A stretch of DNA of 64,000 nt from Hibiscus mutabilis (lineage: Eukaryota; Streptophyta; Magnoliopsida; Malvales; Malvaceae), in NCBI GenBank assembly GCA_019671005.1, contig CM033721.1, positions 51,502,864 to 51,566,863 on the forward strand, given 5' to 3'. Position numbers and translations under genes: made by a program. Below are positions 21,470-34,139 of the stretch, in pieces (the stretch's first letter is position 1; each line of letters begins with the position of its first letter). The notes under the pieces were generated by a model. The model made no database searches. It was given only the letters and a program-made list of their open reading frames with translations, and was not told the DNA's origin.

Positions 21470-21885
21470 GCATTTATGTGTTGACACTCCTCTTATTCAT
21501 CCACATATTTGAGAGTGTTGAAGACATTTATAGTCACCTTTTGATCAGCCACTCTCATGGTGAACTCACCCTTCTCACAGTTAATCAAGATTCGACCGTT
21601 TGCTAAGAATGGTCGCCGCAAAAATGATGGGTGCTTTGTCATCGACCTCACAACCATGGATAATGAAATCATATGGGAAGACAAATCTGCCCACTTTGAC
21701 CACAACATCTTCTATATTTCCTTCCGAACGGACATTAGATCGGTCTGCTAGTTGCAAAATTACCGTAGTGGGTCTTGCATCTCCCATTCCAAGCTTCATA
21801 AAGACTGACTTGGGCATTAGATTAACACTAGACCCAAGGTCGCATAAGGCTTTTCCCACATTGTTATCTACTCGGATCATTTCTT
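21470..21885 (-). pseudogene. Aspartic protease region of unit B
   Basis: Minus-strand NNVGKALC-DLGSS-VNLMPKSVF carries the retropepsin triad with Ser for Ala. LADRSNVRSEG and the IIFAATILSK remnant of the ILGRPFL block follow. A frameshift near 21630 and stops break it. Upstream the segment joining it to gag has lost the SFTIPC block seen in unit C. Confidence 0.8.
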
Positions 21886-23824
21886 TTAGGTGGCAAGTTG
21901 CTTAATATAGAATAGCATTCTTTTACTGTAGCAGCAGTCTCGTACTTCTCAACTTTCCTTTTCTTGGTGACAATATCCTTGAGAAACTTAGCATATATAG
22001 GCATTTGATCAATAACCTCTGGAAATGGGACATTGATATGCAGTTGGGCAAGAATATGTACAAATTATTTGAACTGAAGGTCATCGTTTTTCTTCTTCAA
22101 CCTTTGAAGGAAGGGTGGTAGGGGCCTAACTTCTTCCTCTACTAGTGGGGTTTTCTCTTTTGTTGTAGCAATGTTCTGTTCTCCATCAGTAGGTTCGTTT
22201 GTCGAGCCATCATTCTTTTTCCCTTCTAGAGTTAACTCCTCTTGTAAAGCTGGTTCTTTAACCATAGATTCAGGGTTGGGGTCTTCTACTTTCTTCCCCC
22301 CAAACTTATCTTTCTTGTTAAGTTGGGTGCCACTTCTTAAAGTGAGTGCACTACACTGCTCTTTGCCATGATTTTTAGTGACTTCAGCATCACTAGGCAA
22401 ACTACCTTGAGGTCGAGCATGCAAAGTTTGCGCAATTTTTCCTACTTGGGTTTCCAAAGCCCTCAAAGACGAGCTATGACTCTAAAGCAGTGTACCTTGA
22501 CTCTTGATAGACACTGCATGGTATTAAAATAAAGCCTTCGTGGTTGTCATAAAATCTTGGAAAGTAGCTTAGAAAGAGTTATTGTTCGATGAAGAGGCTG
22601 AACCGTTGTTATCATTTTGCCAAGGCATATTCTGCTGGAAACCTTGAGACTCTGATTTTGTTGCCGATTCGAGCTGCCAGCATTGTGTGTTCATTGATTC
22701 CCCCAAGGAAGATTAGGATGCTAACGCCATCCTAGATTATAAGTGTTTGAGTAGGATTTGTGGTTGTTCCTCTAAAAGTTCCCCACATAGTTGGTAAACT
22801 CGTGATTTTCAGGGTAGTCACTTACATGATGGTGTAAATCACATAGGAAACAAGTGTTTGCTACCTTCATTTCCTTTTCACTTCATTAGGCCGTTGGAGA
22901 TTCTTCAACATAGTAGTGATGGCCCGACAACTAGGCTGAAACTGATTCATTGTTGTCAAGCTCATGTGTCCCATGAGTTCTTCTTCCTGTACTAAGTCTC
23001 GAAGTAGGAAATTGGTAGTCATTGTTTGCGATCCTATCAAGGATATCAAATGCCTGTTGAGGTGACTTGTCCAGCAAAGTGCTGTTTGCTGAAGGATCCA
23101 GCATCTTTCTTGTGGGAACATTGACACCATTGTAGAACATTACGATTTGCGTCCAGTCTTGAAATCCATGATTTGTACACTTGCGGAACAGTCCCTTATA
23201 TCTATCCCAACACTCGTACATTGACTCGTCATCAGCTTGACAAAAGGAAGCCATGTCATTCCCTAATTGGGTGTTCATGTTAGGTGGATTATACCGTAGC
23301 AAAAAGCTTTTTCACAGATCTGTCCATGATTCTATAGAACCGGCTGATACTCAACTCAACCAAGCTCGTGCTCGATCACACAATGAATAAGGAAATAACT
23401 TATGCTTCTACACATCTTCATGCATACCTTGCTGTCTAAAAGAGTCACATACTTCCAAGAATGCACGAATGTGTTGTCTTGCATCTTCATGAGGCGATCC
23501 ACCAAATTGCACAATGGACATCAACATATTGAACATCACATGTTTTAGTTCAAAATGAGCAGCTTGAATCTCGGGAGCTACAATTCCAGGGTTGAGATCA
23601 TCCAAGATAGGATTCAAGTGGTCTCTAATAGCTTGAGGTCAAACTATCACTCCAGGATTTGCTGCAGCTTTAGGTTCATCCAGATTTTCATCTACTTGAT
23701 TCCCTTGGTTGCAACATCTATACATGGTTCTTAAGGATTCTTGAATGTGTCTTCTTTGGAAAAACAAGTGCTCGATTTTAGGCACTATAGGTGTTAATGT
23801 TTCTTCGGGTCTTCCTTGGATCAT
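21886..23824 (-). pseudogene. gag: Gag region of unit B
   Basis: The start at 23824 reads MIQGRPEETLTPIVPKIEHL, where unit C has MTRGRP (Thr-Arg changed to Ile-Gln). Gag-domain parts are visible: NPGIVAPEIQAAHFELK and EDARQHIRAFLEVCDSF (23617-23408), then YNPPNMNTQLGNDMASFCQADDESMYEC (23302 on) and TPVQ-type C-terminal text with CSALTLRSGTQL (about 22370). A lead-in to protease (QLHINVPF, MPIYAKFLKDI) occupies 22060-21930. At least five stops or shifts interrupt it. The zinc knuckle region (about 22830-22870) is degraded. Confidence 0.82.
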
Positions 23825-23931
23825 GCAACAGCACAACACCTGGAAAAGAGTAAACAAAAACAACAACAAAAACTAAACAAAAAGAAGAAATAAACTGTTG
23901 CAAAGACTAAACTCTAAATAACCAATTGCCA

Positions 23932-23950
23932 ATCCCCGAAAAGGGCGCCA
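23932..23950 (-). other. Primer-binding site of unit B, tRNA-Asp type with mismatches
   Basis: Minus strand TGGCGCCCTTTTCGGGGAT keeps both ends of the tRNA-Asp complement but has a changed centre (CTTTT for GTTGC). It lies six bases inside the LTR end. Confidence 0.8.
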
Positions 23951-23956
23951 AAAACT

Positions 23957-25380
23957 TGTTGCGTGTTGTGATGCACTATAAATGATACGCAAATAGTGCA
24001 AGTATACACATTGAATAAGTAATAAAGTGATGAGTGAGTATCGTCTCCATAGGGATTGAATGTCAGACTAGCTTAGTCAAAACACACAAATTTGCAACTT
24101 GAAAATAAATGCAATAGCAAAAGGAAACAAGTTTAGAAATGTTGTAGAAAACAACTGCAATATAGACTAGGTTGAAACAAGGATACTTCAAAGTCCTCTC
24201 ACGTGTACGAAGCTCTCTATTGGATTGATATGCTGGGCTTATCAAGGACTCCTATGTCTAAGTCTCAAGAATATTTAGCTCTAACTTGCTCATATCATGC
24301 TCGACAAAGTTTACTAATGTGTTTCTAAACTATCTCTAGCAAGAAACCTGACAGCCAGAATGCTATGGCAATACCTCTCGGCGTGAACCCTAGCAAGCTA
24401 CTATCCTTGAAGTTCTACTCCTTTTAGTCGTTAAAACTCTACACTTATCTCTAAGGTGAGTTAGGATTTTGCCTCTCAGCATCAAACCCCATTATCCATG
24501 TAGATCTAAGCCTAACTCTCTCGAATATTAAGCTATCCAACACCTAAGTAAAGGCTAACTCTCGAAAGCTCTTACAAGCTTAAGGCATACAAAACAATGG
24601 ACAATGCATGTAAAGGGCAAGAAAGCAAACCAAACATTCATTCAAACTTAAAACATAAGTATCCTAAAACAAGCCCAAGCAACTTAAAATCAGTTCATGG
24701 CTGGGAAAATATCATCCACAATCAATCGTTTAAGACAACCCATCCAAATATAAAGAAATGAAACAACAAAAGCAACTAAAGAGAGGGAAACTCCCAAACC
24801 ACCTTGGACTGCCGTGAACCTCTCTAAGCTTGCTGCTTCTCTCAATTGCCAGCAAGAACACCCCTTGGAGCTTCAACAATGGAGGACACCACGATGGAGA
24901 AGATGAAGAAAGGTAGCCGCATTTCTTTTCTCTTTCTTAGCTCACAAATTAACTTTTTCGGCTCTGCCTTTAATGTGGGTGTCCTTTTCTTTATATAGTG
25001 GGAGCTCCTAGGGTTTTGTGCCCTTGATTCTAAGGGAATATTCCCTTCACATGTGGGGATACAGCTGGCTGGCCGGTTCATATGTGGGGATACAAAATAT
25101 CTTTAGTTCGTTGTCCTCTAGCGTGCCCATAAATGCTATCCAAAATGCTAAGGCGTTTTCCTTTTCTCCTGCACTACTCCTCATTTCCATGGACATCACA
25201 ACACCAAACAACAACCTTCCCAAGAAACACCATTTTTATAAATAAACAAAGATAACCAAACAAATAACACCAAATTCAACTACATGAGCTAAATGCAACT
25301 ATATGCTATGAAATGAGCTTAATTTCACGCAATAACCTAAGTAAAGCGGCATGAAATCTTAATCTTTTACAACTTTAACA
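23957..25380 (-). repeat. Shared LTR: 5' LTR of unit B and 3' LTR of unit C
   Basis: 1424 bp, from TGTTAAAG (25380) to CACGCAACA (23957) on the minus strand. It is preceded by unit C's PPT (25381-25393) and followed by unit B's PBS. It aligns with 34140-35564 throughout. There is only one LTR between the two interiors. Confidence 0.92.
24989..24998 (-). promoter_or_regulatory. Probable TATA box of the shared LTR
   Basis: Minus strand CTATATAAAG, about 385 bp into the LTR. In the copy at about 35172-35181 it has decayed to CAATACAAAG, which suggests that promoter is weaker. Confidence 0.5.
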
Positions 25381-25393
25381 CACTCCCAAACTT
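25381..25393 (-). other. Polypurine tract of unit C
   Basis: Minus strand AAGTTTGGGAGTG abuts the LTR start TGTTAAAG and is preceded by GCTTGAGGGCAAGCAATG. It has one G to A change against the usual GGGGGTG. Confidence 0.85.
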
Positions 25394-26639
25394 AAGACAT
25401 TGCTTGCCCTCAAGCAATGAATAGAAATAAACAGAAGAATGCTACAACATTAAATCAGTTCAAGATAGAGCTATGGCAAAATTTCAGTCCTCAGAAAATA
25501 AAGGCTTCAACATGCTAGACAGTTTTAAGATTTTAAGAACTTTTCCTTAGGTCAAGATCCTTTAATGTGCGTGTGTGTGATTACACCCACCCTATGCTTA
25601 ACAAAGTTAGAAGATTTTTAACTATGTTCTCAAGTTTTTCCTAGTTTTTGTTGACCTTTAAGCACAAGTTACTCCTTTAATTCTAACTTCTTTTTTTATG
25701 TACTGCTACGAGGGGAGTCAGCTCATCAAAACTACATTCCTAGACATGAAAATAAAGTGGAGCAAACACCCCAATCCCTAGCCTATTTAGCAGAGTTATC
25801 CAGCGACTACTTTCATTCACTCATATGCTATTGCTGCCATTTATTAAAGGGATTTTTCCAGGCAATGCAATGCATAGAGAAGTGTCCCTCTACAGCTATG
25901 CCGAAGCATTTATTTGTAATTCAACGCAAACAAAAAGGGAGCTAATTAAGCCTTTACGCTTTCATTTATCATTCAAGTTCATTCTCCACATTTAAACTAA
26001 AGCATATGAAAGTGCTTTCACCAAAAATCATCTAACAGTTTTAAATATAGAGAGCATGCAATCATGTAACACTCACATCATGAAGCATCAAACCTTAAAG
26101 GCGGTTCTACCAATCTCAGTAGTCACATATATTCAATTAATTCACAACCATAAAATTCAAATACTCATCATCGCACATCATCAACTTATTCACAAAACTA
26201 TCATTATACTCATTAAATGCCATAGCAAAAATCTGTTCATAACTAAATGCTAATGCAAACGATCAACTATGAACACCAACACCCCCAAACTTGAAGGATG
26301 CAGTTTCCTCAATGCATGAAAATAAAATGAACTAAGCTAAAATGCAAATGTCGGTTACCTCCTAAAAAATTTATTTTGGTGTTTTTGGTTTGTGTACTTG
26401 GTTCTTAATTCTTCTCTTCTTCTTGAGTGTTGCGATAGACTCCTCGGCCTCATCTTGTTGAGTGGTTCATTCTTCGGGATCCTCTTGAGTCAGCTAGTCA
26501 TCAATAGTTTCGTCATCATCATCATCGGAGGGAGCATTCCATGCACGCCCTATCGTTCAGTTGAGGCCACTCCTTACTTTTGTCGTAGCAACTAGAGTTG
26601 GGGCAGGTGAGGGTATAGAGCATCTTCAGACATCTCTTC
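25394..26639 (-). other. 3' UTR of unit C
   Basis: Non-coding, with no domain-bearing frame. The stretch 25394-26270 is repeated at 35578-36451. It holds the inner PPT-like motif at 26280-26292. The 60-70 codon frames on either strand are not conserved between the two copies. Confidence 0.8.
26280..26292 (-). other. Inner polypurine-tract-like motif of unit C
   Basis: Minus strand AAGTTTGGGGGTG, preceded by GCATTGAGGAAACTGCATCC. It lies about 900 bp before the true PPT and repeats its sequence and lead-in. This parallels the pair in element A. Confidence 0.65.
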
Positions 26640-27934
26640 TTATTCACTGTCAATATTGACAAGATCCTCAACAGGTGGTTCTGGTGGTGGCGAGGTACTT
26701 AGGGGAGCTTTTCCTTTCTTTTGCCTTACTGTTCGAGGACTTTGTCTGACGCTGGCAGTGGTTGTTGCTTCTGGTGTAGGTGTTAGAGTTAAAGAAGGGT
26801 CTCTTCGTGGAACAGGTGGTGGTGGTTGCACTGCGGTTGCTTTCGAAGCTGGTGTGGCTTGCGGGGCTGGTTTGTCCTTCTTGGGCACGAGCAATTCATT
26901 AGGGAAGGGAGGGAAATCTATCTCTATGTGTGGGAGCATGTCCTTGAAATATAAGTTTAGTGCAGCATCCCTTCCATGACATACTTGAAATAAGTTGTCA
27001 AGGTGCCCATCATTTCATCCATTTCTTCTTGCATGCGTTTGGTAGAGGCGACGGCAGATGCTATTCTTGCTACATCAATGGTTCTGGCTCCACCTTTCAA
27101 CATCTCTACTGGATCATCCTCATCAAATCCCCTCAGCCCAAGGATGTGGCCTGGGGTTAACGCACCCTTGCCCTTCTCTATCTCATCCTCTTCAGGGTTC
27201 TCAAAGACTTGTTTTTTTCGGCAGAGTCCTATGATGAGTTTGGGGAAAATCAAAGGGCTCAACTTCCACTTTAGGCAGGAATATACTTCATCCACTATAA
27301 GCCTACCCACATCAATTGGTCGGCCATTAAGAATGGAGTGTAGCAACAAGAGCCGATTAATGTGCACCGTAGAGGTGTGAGAGTTGGGCATTAGGCGGGG
27401 TCTTTAGGTAGTGGTTCTAGACTTTTGCTTTTGGCTTGAGGCGGCTACTCTCGACAACCTTACTCATCGGATCTAGCTCCATTTCATTGAAGCATAAATC
27501 GTCCAAATCCTCTTTATGCGTCTGAGCATCAACAGATTTGACGAATGAGGAATGCTGGTCCATCATATTCTTTAGCCCGTAAACTTTGTTGATCACCACG
27601 GCGGTGAACTTTATTTGGTCCCCTCACACATAGATGACAGATTGGGCGGGACTCGCTAGATGGGCGTAAAACTCCCTAACCAAGGATACTGAGATATTGC
27701 CTGGATGCTGCACAAAGGTCCCCCAGTTGTGCTCTGCGATGAAATCTGTAATGTCCTTGATGAAGCCGCCTTCCCCTTCCACGGGTGATTTCAAGCCTTG
27801 CTCTGGAAAAACCTTGCGCTCTTTTATCAGTTGGAAGCGTTCCTTTGCTCCTTAGTCTAAGAACTTCTTGATTTTGACGGGGGTTGGGCTTGGGTACTAC
27901 TGGAAGCGGCAGTAACATTTTTGCAACTAGCCAT
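26640..27934 (-). pseudogene. Post-pol ORF of unit C
   Basis: The ATG at 27934 starts MASCKNVTAASS. The readable parts are VREFYAHLASPAQSVIYV...VINKVYGL (about 27680-27560), MPNSHTSTVHINRLLLLHSIL (27391 on), GRLIVDEVYSCL and a Pro/Thr-rich basic tail (RTVRQKKGK) ending at TAA 26640. These pair with element A's post-pol ORF, so the domain is shared by two Athila families. Stops at about 27858 and 27632 and several frameshifts break it. It resembles the 'putative plant transposon protein' domain, and its function is unknown. I see no signal peptide or membrane span. Confidence 0.68.
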
Positions 27935-28555
27935 GCTTGCGAAGTAAGTCAAAAATTGCTAGAACGATTTGGGTTTTGCGGAAGGTTTACACAGGTTCGG
28001 TAAAGAAGATGAAGAAATGGAGTTTAAAGGAAATAAAATGAAAGAGGAAAGAGTTATGAGTCTGGAAGTTTAAGTGAAAGGTAACTGCCACAAGTAAGTG
28101 GAGAGAGATGGTGAGTGTGGTAGTTTTGAGTTGTGGGGAAGAGAAAGGATGAGACAAGCTTTTAATGAAAATTGAAAAGGAGGAGAGAGGGTTGGAAATG
28201 TAATGATGAACTAGGGTTTTTTTAAAGTTGAAAGAGAATAAAATCCCTCACTTTTTAACTTTTTAATGCCACCCCCAAAACATAGGAAATTTTTTGGCTT
28301 TATAACTTCCCTTAGTGGAAAAACACAAAAGCTAGCCCTAATAAGAAAGTTACTCAAGCCTTGTAATAAACCTTATCCTGCCACCTGCAGCCATAGGAGC
28401 AATTCTGACAAAACATATTAAAGAAATAAAACACAAGATAACATAAAAGACAAAAGGGGAAAGAGTCAAAAGTACAAACAAATTTATTTATGAATATTAC
28501 AAACAGAAGATGCTAGAGCAAAATAGAAAGGAGAAGAGGGTGCAAACTCTTATGG
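27935..28555 (-). other. Non-coding linker between integrase and post-pol ORF of unit C
   Basis: About 620 bp, purine-rich on the plus strand at 28010-28240 (pyrimidine-rich in the sense direction). This is comparable to the T-rich linker at 12807-13375 in element A. No conserved frame is seen. Confidence 0.5.
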
Positions 28556-29714
28556 ATCGTTGAGAAGCATGGCAGACTTGTCGCGCATGATTGGAGCTCC
28601 ATTGTAGACCTTCAATCTTTTTCCATTTACCTTGAAGATGGTGTCATAATCAAGCTTCTTGATGTCACTGTACCATGAGGGTAAATTTTGTGCACAATAA
28701 AGGGGCCTGATAGCTTGCCAGGGAAGAGTTTAAGTCGAGAGTTGTATAGGAGGACTTGTTGGCCTTCCGAAAAATGCCGTGACAAAAGATGTTTGTCGTG
28801 TCACTTCTTGGTATTATCCTTATATAGGCGTGCATTCTCATAAGTTTGGGCCCTAAATTCCTCCATCTCATTTAGCTCCAAAAGCATTTTCTCTCATGCT
28901 AACTGGGTATCTAGATTGAGCTTCTTGATTGCCCAATAGGCTTTGTGTTCGAGCTCAACGGGAAGGTGACATGCCTTGCCATAGACAAGCTTGAAGGGAG
29001 ACATTCCCAAGGGTGTCTTGAAAGCTGTTCGATAAGCCTATAAGGCTTCATCAAGCTTTGGAGACCAATCCTTCCTTTTGGGATTGACTACATTTTCTAA
29101 AATCTGCTTGATTTTTTGATTCAAAATTTTAGCTTGGCCATTGGTCTGAGGAGATATGCTGTAGCAATTTTATGCCTCACTTCATATCTCTGCAATGCCT
29201 TAGCAATGAGTTTGTTGTCAAAGTGGGTACCTTCATCACTAATGATGGCTCTTGGGGATCCAAATCTTGTAAAGATGTTCTTGTGAAGGAACTTCAAAAT
29301 AGTCTTGGATTCATTCTTTGGTGTAGCTATTATTTCAACCCATTTCGACCCATAGTCAACGACTAATAGGATGTAGAGATATCCGAAAGATGATAGAAAG
29401 GGACCCATGAAATTTATTCCCCATACATCAAAGAGTTCCACCTCCAGAATGCATTGAAATGACATTTCATGCCTTCGAAAAATATTCCCTGTCCTTTGGC
29501 ATATATCGCATGCCTTGCCAAATTCATGTGCATCCTTGAAAAGTGTGGGACAATAGAATCCTAATTGTAGGACCTTTGCAGCAGTCCTAGTTCCTCCAAA
29601 ATGGCTTCCACAGGAAGATTAATGGCAATGGAATATGACATTCTTTTGCTCTTCTTTGAGGACACATCTTCGAATCATTTGGTCGGGGCATTGCTTGAAC
29701 AAATAGGGCTCATC
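28556..29714 (-). pseudogene. Integrase of unit C
   Basis: The core is clear at 29465-29121: VELFDVWGINFMGPF, SKWVEIIATPKNESKTI, NIFTRFGSPRAIISDEGTHFDN. The second catalytic Asp is present. The first is Asn (GINF for GIDF), so the triad is incomplete. After MAKLKF the frame is lost near 29120. The C-terminal part (ARLYKDN..., SRLKLFPGKLSGPF) can be followed to about 28570 in other frames. The zinc finger segment (29714-29466) is shredded by stops. Confidence 0.85.
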
Positions 29715-30260
29715 CTAAAAGGAGATTCGCATATCATGCTTGAACTTCTTTTTGCCCTGGCTATTCAGATCAGGAGGAAAAATACCACTAACAAGAAAGT
29801 TAACAATATCAGCATACCATGGAATTGTTGTAGCATATAATATTTTCTCATCAGGGAATTCTTCCTTAATCTCTAATTTCTCATTGTTTTCAACCTTATT
29901 TTCTATCCTAGAAAGATGGTCACCAACATGATTATCACAACCCTTTCTATTCTTAACTTCCATGTCAAATTCTTGCAAAAGAAGTATCCTCCTAATAAGT
30001 CTAGGTTTAGCATCCTTCTTAGTCGCTACGCACTTTATAGGAGAATGATCGGTGTGTACGATGAACTTAGTGCCTATCAAGTATGCTCTAAACTCATCAA
30101 AGGCAAACAAAATACATGCAGTTCTTTTTCCGTGGTTGTGTAATTTATTTGTGCATCATTCAAGGTGCGACTAGCATAATAAATAACATGGAAAAGTTTA
30201 CCTTTAAGTTGGCCAAGTGCTGCCCCCAGTGCGTAGTCACTAGCATCACACATTAACTCG
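29715..30260 (-). pseudogene. RNase H domain of unit C
   Basis: It reads LMCDASDYALGAALGQLKGK (about 30255) and continues in a second frame with FAFDEFRAYLIGTKFIVHTDHSPIK and DNHVGDHLSRIE. The final motif reads VGDHLS for VADHLS. A small deletion around 30115 breaks the KELL segment. The linker that follows (TIPWYADIVNFLVSGIFPPDL) leads to integrase and is the part found at unit B's deletion junction. Confidence 0.87.
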
Positions 30261-30499
30261 AATGGTTACGTCCAATTAGGGGGAACAATTATGGGTGCTG
30301 AGATGAGCGTCTCCTTGAGTTACTTAAACGCACTGTAGCATTCTGCATCAAAAATGAAGGGCTGGTTTTGCTATAGCAAAGTGCATAATGGCTTGGAGAT
30401 CTTGGAGAAGTCCTTGATGAACCTCTTATAGAAGCCGACATGGCCCAAGAAGGTTCAGATTCCTTTCACGGTGGTGGGGGTGGTAGTTTCTCGATCACT

Positions 30500-31602
30500 T
30501 CAACCTTAGCCTTATCCACCTCTATCCCTTTTTTGCCAGATTTTGTGGCATAGAACAGTCCCTTCAACCATCATTAAATGGCATTTCTCCCAGTTGAGCA
30601 CTAGGCCTGCTTCTTCGCATCTCTTGAGTACCTTGGCCAAGTTCTCTAAAAACGATTCGAAAGTATCAACAGAGACTGAAAAATCATCCATGAAGATCGC
30701 CAAAAATTCTTCAACCATGTCAGAGAAGATGTCCAACATGCATCTTTGAAAAGTAGATGGAGCATTCCAAAGCCCAAATAGCATCCTTAGAAATGCGTAA
30801 GTACCATAAGGACATGTGAAAGTTGTATTATCTTGATCTTTTGGTGCTATAGCAATCTGGTTGTACCCTGAATATCCATCAAGGAAACAGTAGAAGGATT
30901 TTCCCGCCAATTGATCTAGCATTTGATCAATGAATGGGAGGGGAAAATAGTCCTTCTTGGTTGCCTTGTTGAGCTTTCGATAGTCTACGCAAATTCTCCA
31001 CCTTGTGACAGTCCTTGTGGGTAAAAATTCATTGTCTTCATTGCTCACCACGGTCATGCCTCCCTTCTTCGGTACACATTGCACCAGGCTGACACATGAA
31101 CTATTGGATATTGAGTAGATAACTCCAGCATCGAGCAACTTAATTATCTCCTTCATCACCATCTTCTTCATGATTGAATTGAGCCTTCTTTGGGGTTCAA
31201 CAGAATTGTTGTGACAATCATCAAGAAAAATTTTGTGCATATAAATAGTAGGGCTTACACCCTTCAAATCAGCCATAGCCCACCCTAGAGTTTTTTATGT
31301 TGAGAAAACATATTTATCAAGCTACATTCTTGCTTAGGTGTTAGACTAGAAGAGATTATCACAGGTAAAGTCTCATTACTACCCAAATAAGCATATTTAA
31401 GGTGTGAATGTAATGGCTTCAAGTCTAACGTGGGTGCATGCTCAAGTGAGGGTTTAGGAGGGACAAATTCAGTAAAATCTAAAGGTTTGAAATGCGTACC
31501 TGGTCTAGCAATGAGCAAGATAGATTGCTGCACCTCCGATGGGAGTTCCTCAAGCTTTTCATTGTCCTCCTCATTGAGCTTCACATAATCCTTAATTTGC
31601 AC
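30500..31602 (-). pseudogene. Reverse transcriptase of unit C
   Basis: The lead-in KPLHSHLKYAYLGSNETLPVII (31600-31290) is separated by a frameshift near 31280 from MADLKGVSPTIYMHKIFL. Then follow CVSLVQCVPKKGG, WRICVDYRKLNKA, FLDGYSGYNQIA, CPYGTYAFLRMLFGLWNAP, the catalytic FMDD (about 30690) and KCHLMMVEGTVLCHK. The catalytic core is intact between 31276 and about 30530. The frame ends at a stop at 30512, so the thumb (30261-30500) is out of frame. Confidence 0.9.
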
Positions 31603-32084
31603 GAAATTGTTGTAACATAATTCTACAGCTTCCTATTCTATCATAGCATCTAAGTGCTGGCACTCCTCCTCATATTCATCCACATATTTGAGGGAGTTGA
31701 AGACTTTTATTGTCACCTTTTGATTAGCCACTCTCATGGTGAACTCACCCTTCTCACAGTCAATCAAGATTCGACCGGTTGCTAAGAATGGTCACCCCAA
31801 AATGATGGGTGCTTTGTCATCTACATCACAATCAAGGATAAGGAAGTCAGCTGGGAAGACAAATTTGTCCACCTTAACCACAACGTCTTCTATCTTTCCT
31901 TCTAGTCAGACATGAGATCGATTTGCTTGTTGCAAAATCACTATGGTGGGTCTTGCATCTTCCATTCCAAGCTTCATAAAGACTGACTTAGGTATTAGAT
32001 TAACACTAGACCCAAGGTCGCATAAGACTTTTCCCACATGATTATCTCCTATGGACATGGAATGATGAAGCTACCTGGATCATT
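31603..32084 (-). pseudogene. Aspartic protease region of unit C
   Basis: Minus strand shows SFIIPC, KVLCDLGSSVNLIPKSVFMKLGM (about 32035-31965) and APIILG at about 31800, the same layout as in unit B. The active site DLGSS is preserved. Stops occur in the flap region (about 31910) and after ILG (about 31793). Confidence 0.78.
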
Positions 32085-34008
32085 TCTTTTAGGTGGCAAG
32101 TTGCTCAATATAGAATAGTATTCTTTTGTTGTAGCAGCAGTCTCATACTTCTCAACTTTCTTTTTCTTGGTGACAATATCCTTGAGAAACTTAGCATATG
32201 TAGGCATTTGATCAATGGCCTCTAGAAATGGGATATTGATATGCAACTGGTCAAGAATATCTACAAATTTTTTGAACTGAAGGTCATCTTTTTGCTTCTT
32301 CAACCTTTGAGGGAAGGGTGGTAGGGGCCTGATTTCTTCCTCTACTGGTGGGGTTTTCTCTTTTCCTGTAGTAATGTTCTATTTTCCATTAGTAGGTTCG
32401 TTTGTCGAGCCATCATTCTCTTTCCCTCTAGAGTTAACTCCTCATGCAAAGCTAGTTCTTTAACCATAGATTCAGGGTTGGGGTCTTCTACTTTCTTCCC
32501 CCCAAACTTATCTTCCTTGTTAAGTTGGGTGCCACTTCTTAAAGTGAGTGCACTACACTACTCTTTGCCATGATTTTTAGTGACTTCAGGATCACTAGGC
32601 AAACTACCTTGAGGTCGAGCATGCAAAGCTTGCACGATTTTTCCTACTTGGGTTTCCAAAGCCCTCAAAGACTAGCTATGACTCTAAAGTAGTGTACCTT
32701 GACTCTTGATAGATGTTGCATGGTCTTGAAATAAAGCCTTCGTGGTTGTCATAAAATCTTGGAAAGTAGCTTCCAAAGAGTTATTGTTCGATGAAGAGGT
32801 TGAACCATTGTTATCATTTTGCCAAGGCATATTCTGCTGGAAACCTTAAGACTTAGTCTGATTTTGTTGCCGTTTTGAGCTGCCAAAATTGTGGGTTCCT
32901 TGATTCCCCCAAGCAAGATTAGGATACTGATACCATCCTAGATTATAAGTGTTTGAGTAGGGGTTGTGGTTGTTCCTATTTAAGTTCCCCACATAGTTGG
33001 TAGACTCGTGATTTTTAGGGCACTCGCTCACATGATGGTGTCCATCACACGGACACAAGTGTTTGCTACCTTCACTTCCTTCACTTCATTAGGCTGTTGG
33101 AGATTCTTCAACATAAAAGTGATGGTCGACAACTAGGCTAAAACTGATTCATTATTGTCAAGCTCACGTGTCCCATGAGTTCTCTTTCCCGTACTAAGTC
33201 TCGAAGTAGGAAATTGGTAGTCATTGTTTGCGATCCTATCAAGGAAATCGAATGCTTACTGAGGTGACTTGTCCAACAAAGTTCCGTTTGCTGAAGCATC
33301 CAGCATTGTCCTTGTTGGAGCATTGACACCATTGTATAATATTACGACTTGTGTCCAGTCTTGAAATCCATGATTTGTACACTTGCGGAGCAGTTTCTTA
33401 TATCTATCCTAGCAATCGTACATTGACTCGTCATCAGCTTGACGAAAGGAATCAACGTCATTCTGCAATTGGGTGTTCATGCTAGGTGGATTATACCATC
33501 TCAAAAAACTTTTGCACAGATCTGTCCATGATTCCATAAAATCGGCTGATACTCCACTCAACCAAGCTCATGCTCGATCACGCAATGCATAAGGAAATAA
33601 CTTGAGCTTCAATACATCTTCATGCACACCTTGCTGTCTAAGGAAATAACGAATGTATTGTCTTGCATCTTCATGAGCCGATCCACCAAATTGCCCAATG
33701 GAGTTAAACATGATGAACATCATAGGTTTTAGTTCAAAATGAGTTGCTTGAATCTCGGGAGCTACAATTCCAGGATTGAGATAATCCAAGATAGGATTCA
33801 AGTGGTCTCTAATAGCTTGAGGTTGAACTATCGCTCCAGGATTTGCTACAGCATTAGGTTCATCCAGATTTTCATCTACTTAATTCCCTTGGTTGCCACC
33901 TCTATACATGGTTCTTAAGGCTTCTTGAATGCGTCTTCTTTGGCGAAACAAGTGCTCGATTTTAGGCACTATAGGAGTTAATGGTTCTTCGGGTCTTCCT
34001 CGGGTCAT
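32085..34008 (-). pseudogene. gag: Gag region of unit C
   Basis: The start at 34008 reads MTRGRPEEPLTPIVPKIEHLF, the same opening as in elements A and E. Parts: NPGIVAPEIQATHFELKPMMF (33801 on), WTDLCKSFL and DSFRQADDESMYDC (about 33500-33430), APTRTMLDASANGTLLDKSPQ, then a broken knuckle region (HHHVSECPKNHES, about 33035) with NYVGNLNRNN. The spacer is riddled with stops. The lead-in LHINIPFLEAIDQMPTYAKFLKDIV is at 32240-32165. A stop after NQGN at 33880 and others mean no full product. Confidence 0.83.
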
Positions 34009-34114
34009 GCAATAGCACAACACTGGAAAAATAGTAAACAAAAATAACAAAAAAACTAAATGAAATGAAGAAATAAACTGGTGCAAAGACTAAACTCTAA
34101 ATAACCAATTGCCA

Positions 34115-34133
34115 ATCCCCGATAACAATGCCA
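34115..34133 (-). other. Primer-binding site of unit C, degraded tRNA-Asp type
   Basis: Minus strand TGGCATTGTTATCGGGGAT, with four changes against the tRNA-Asp complement. It lies six bases inside the LTR end. Confidence 0.75.
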
Positions 34134-34139
34134 AAAACT

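Larger units (their letters stand above)
18996..25380 (-). mobile_element. Athila-type unit B, internally deleted, sharing its 5' LTR with unit C
   Basis: The minus-strand order is LTR (25380-23957), PBS, gag, protease, RT, RNase H, then an abrupt join at about 19630 to the terminal 640 bp of another LTR. Integrase, post-pol ORF, PPT and the first half of the 3' LTR are missing. The right-hand LTR is at the same time the 3' LTR of unit C. The left LTR end at 18996 is an intact terminus. Confidence 0.85.
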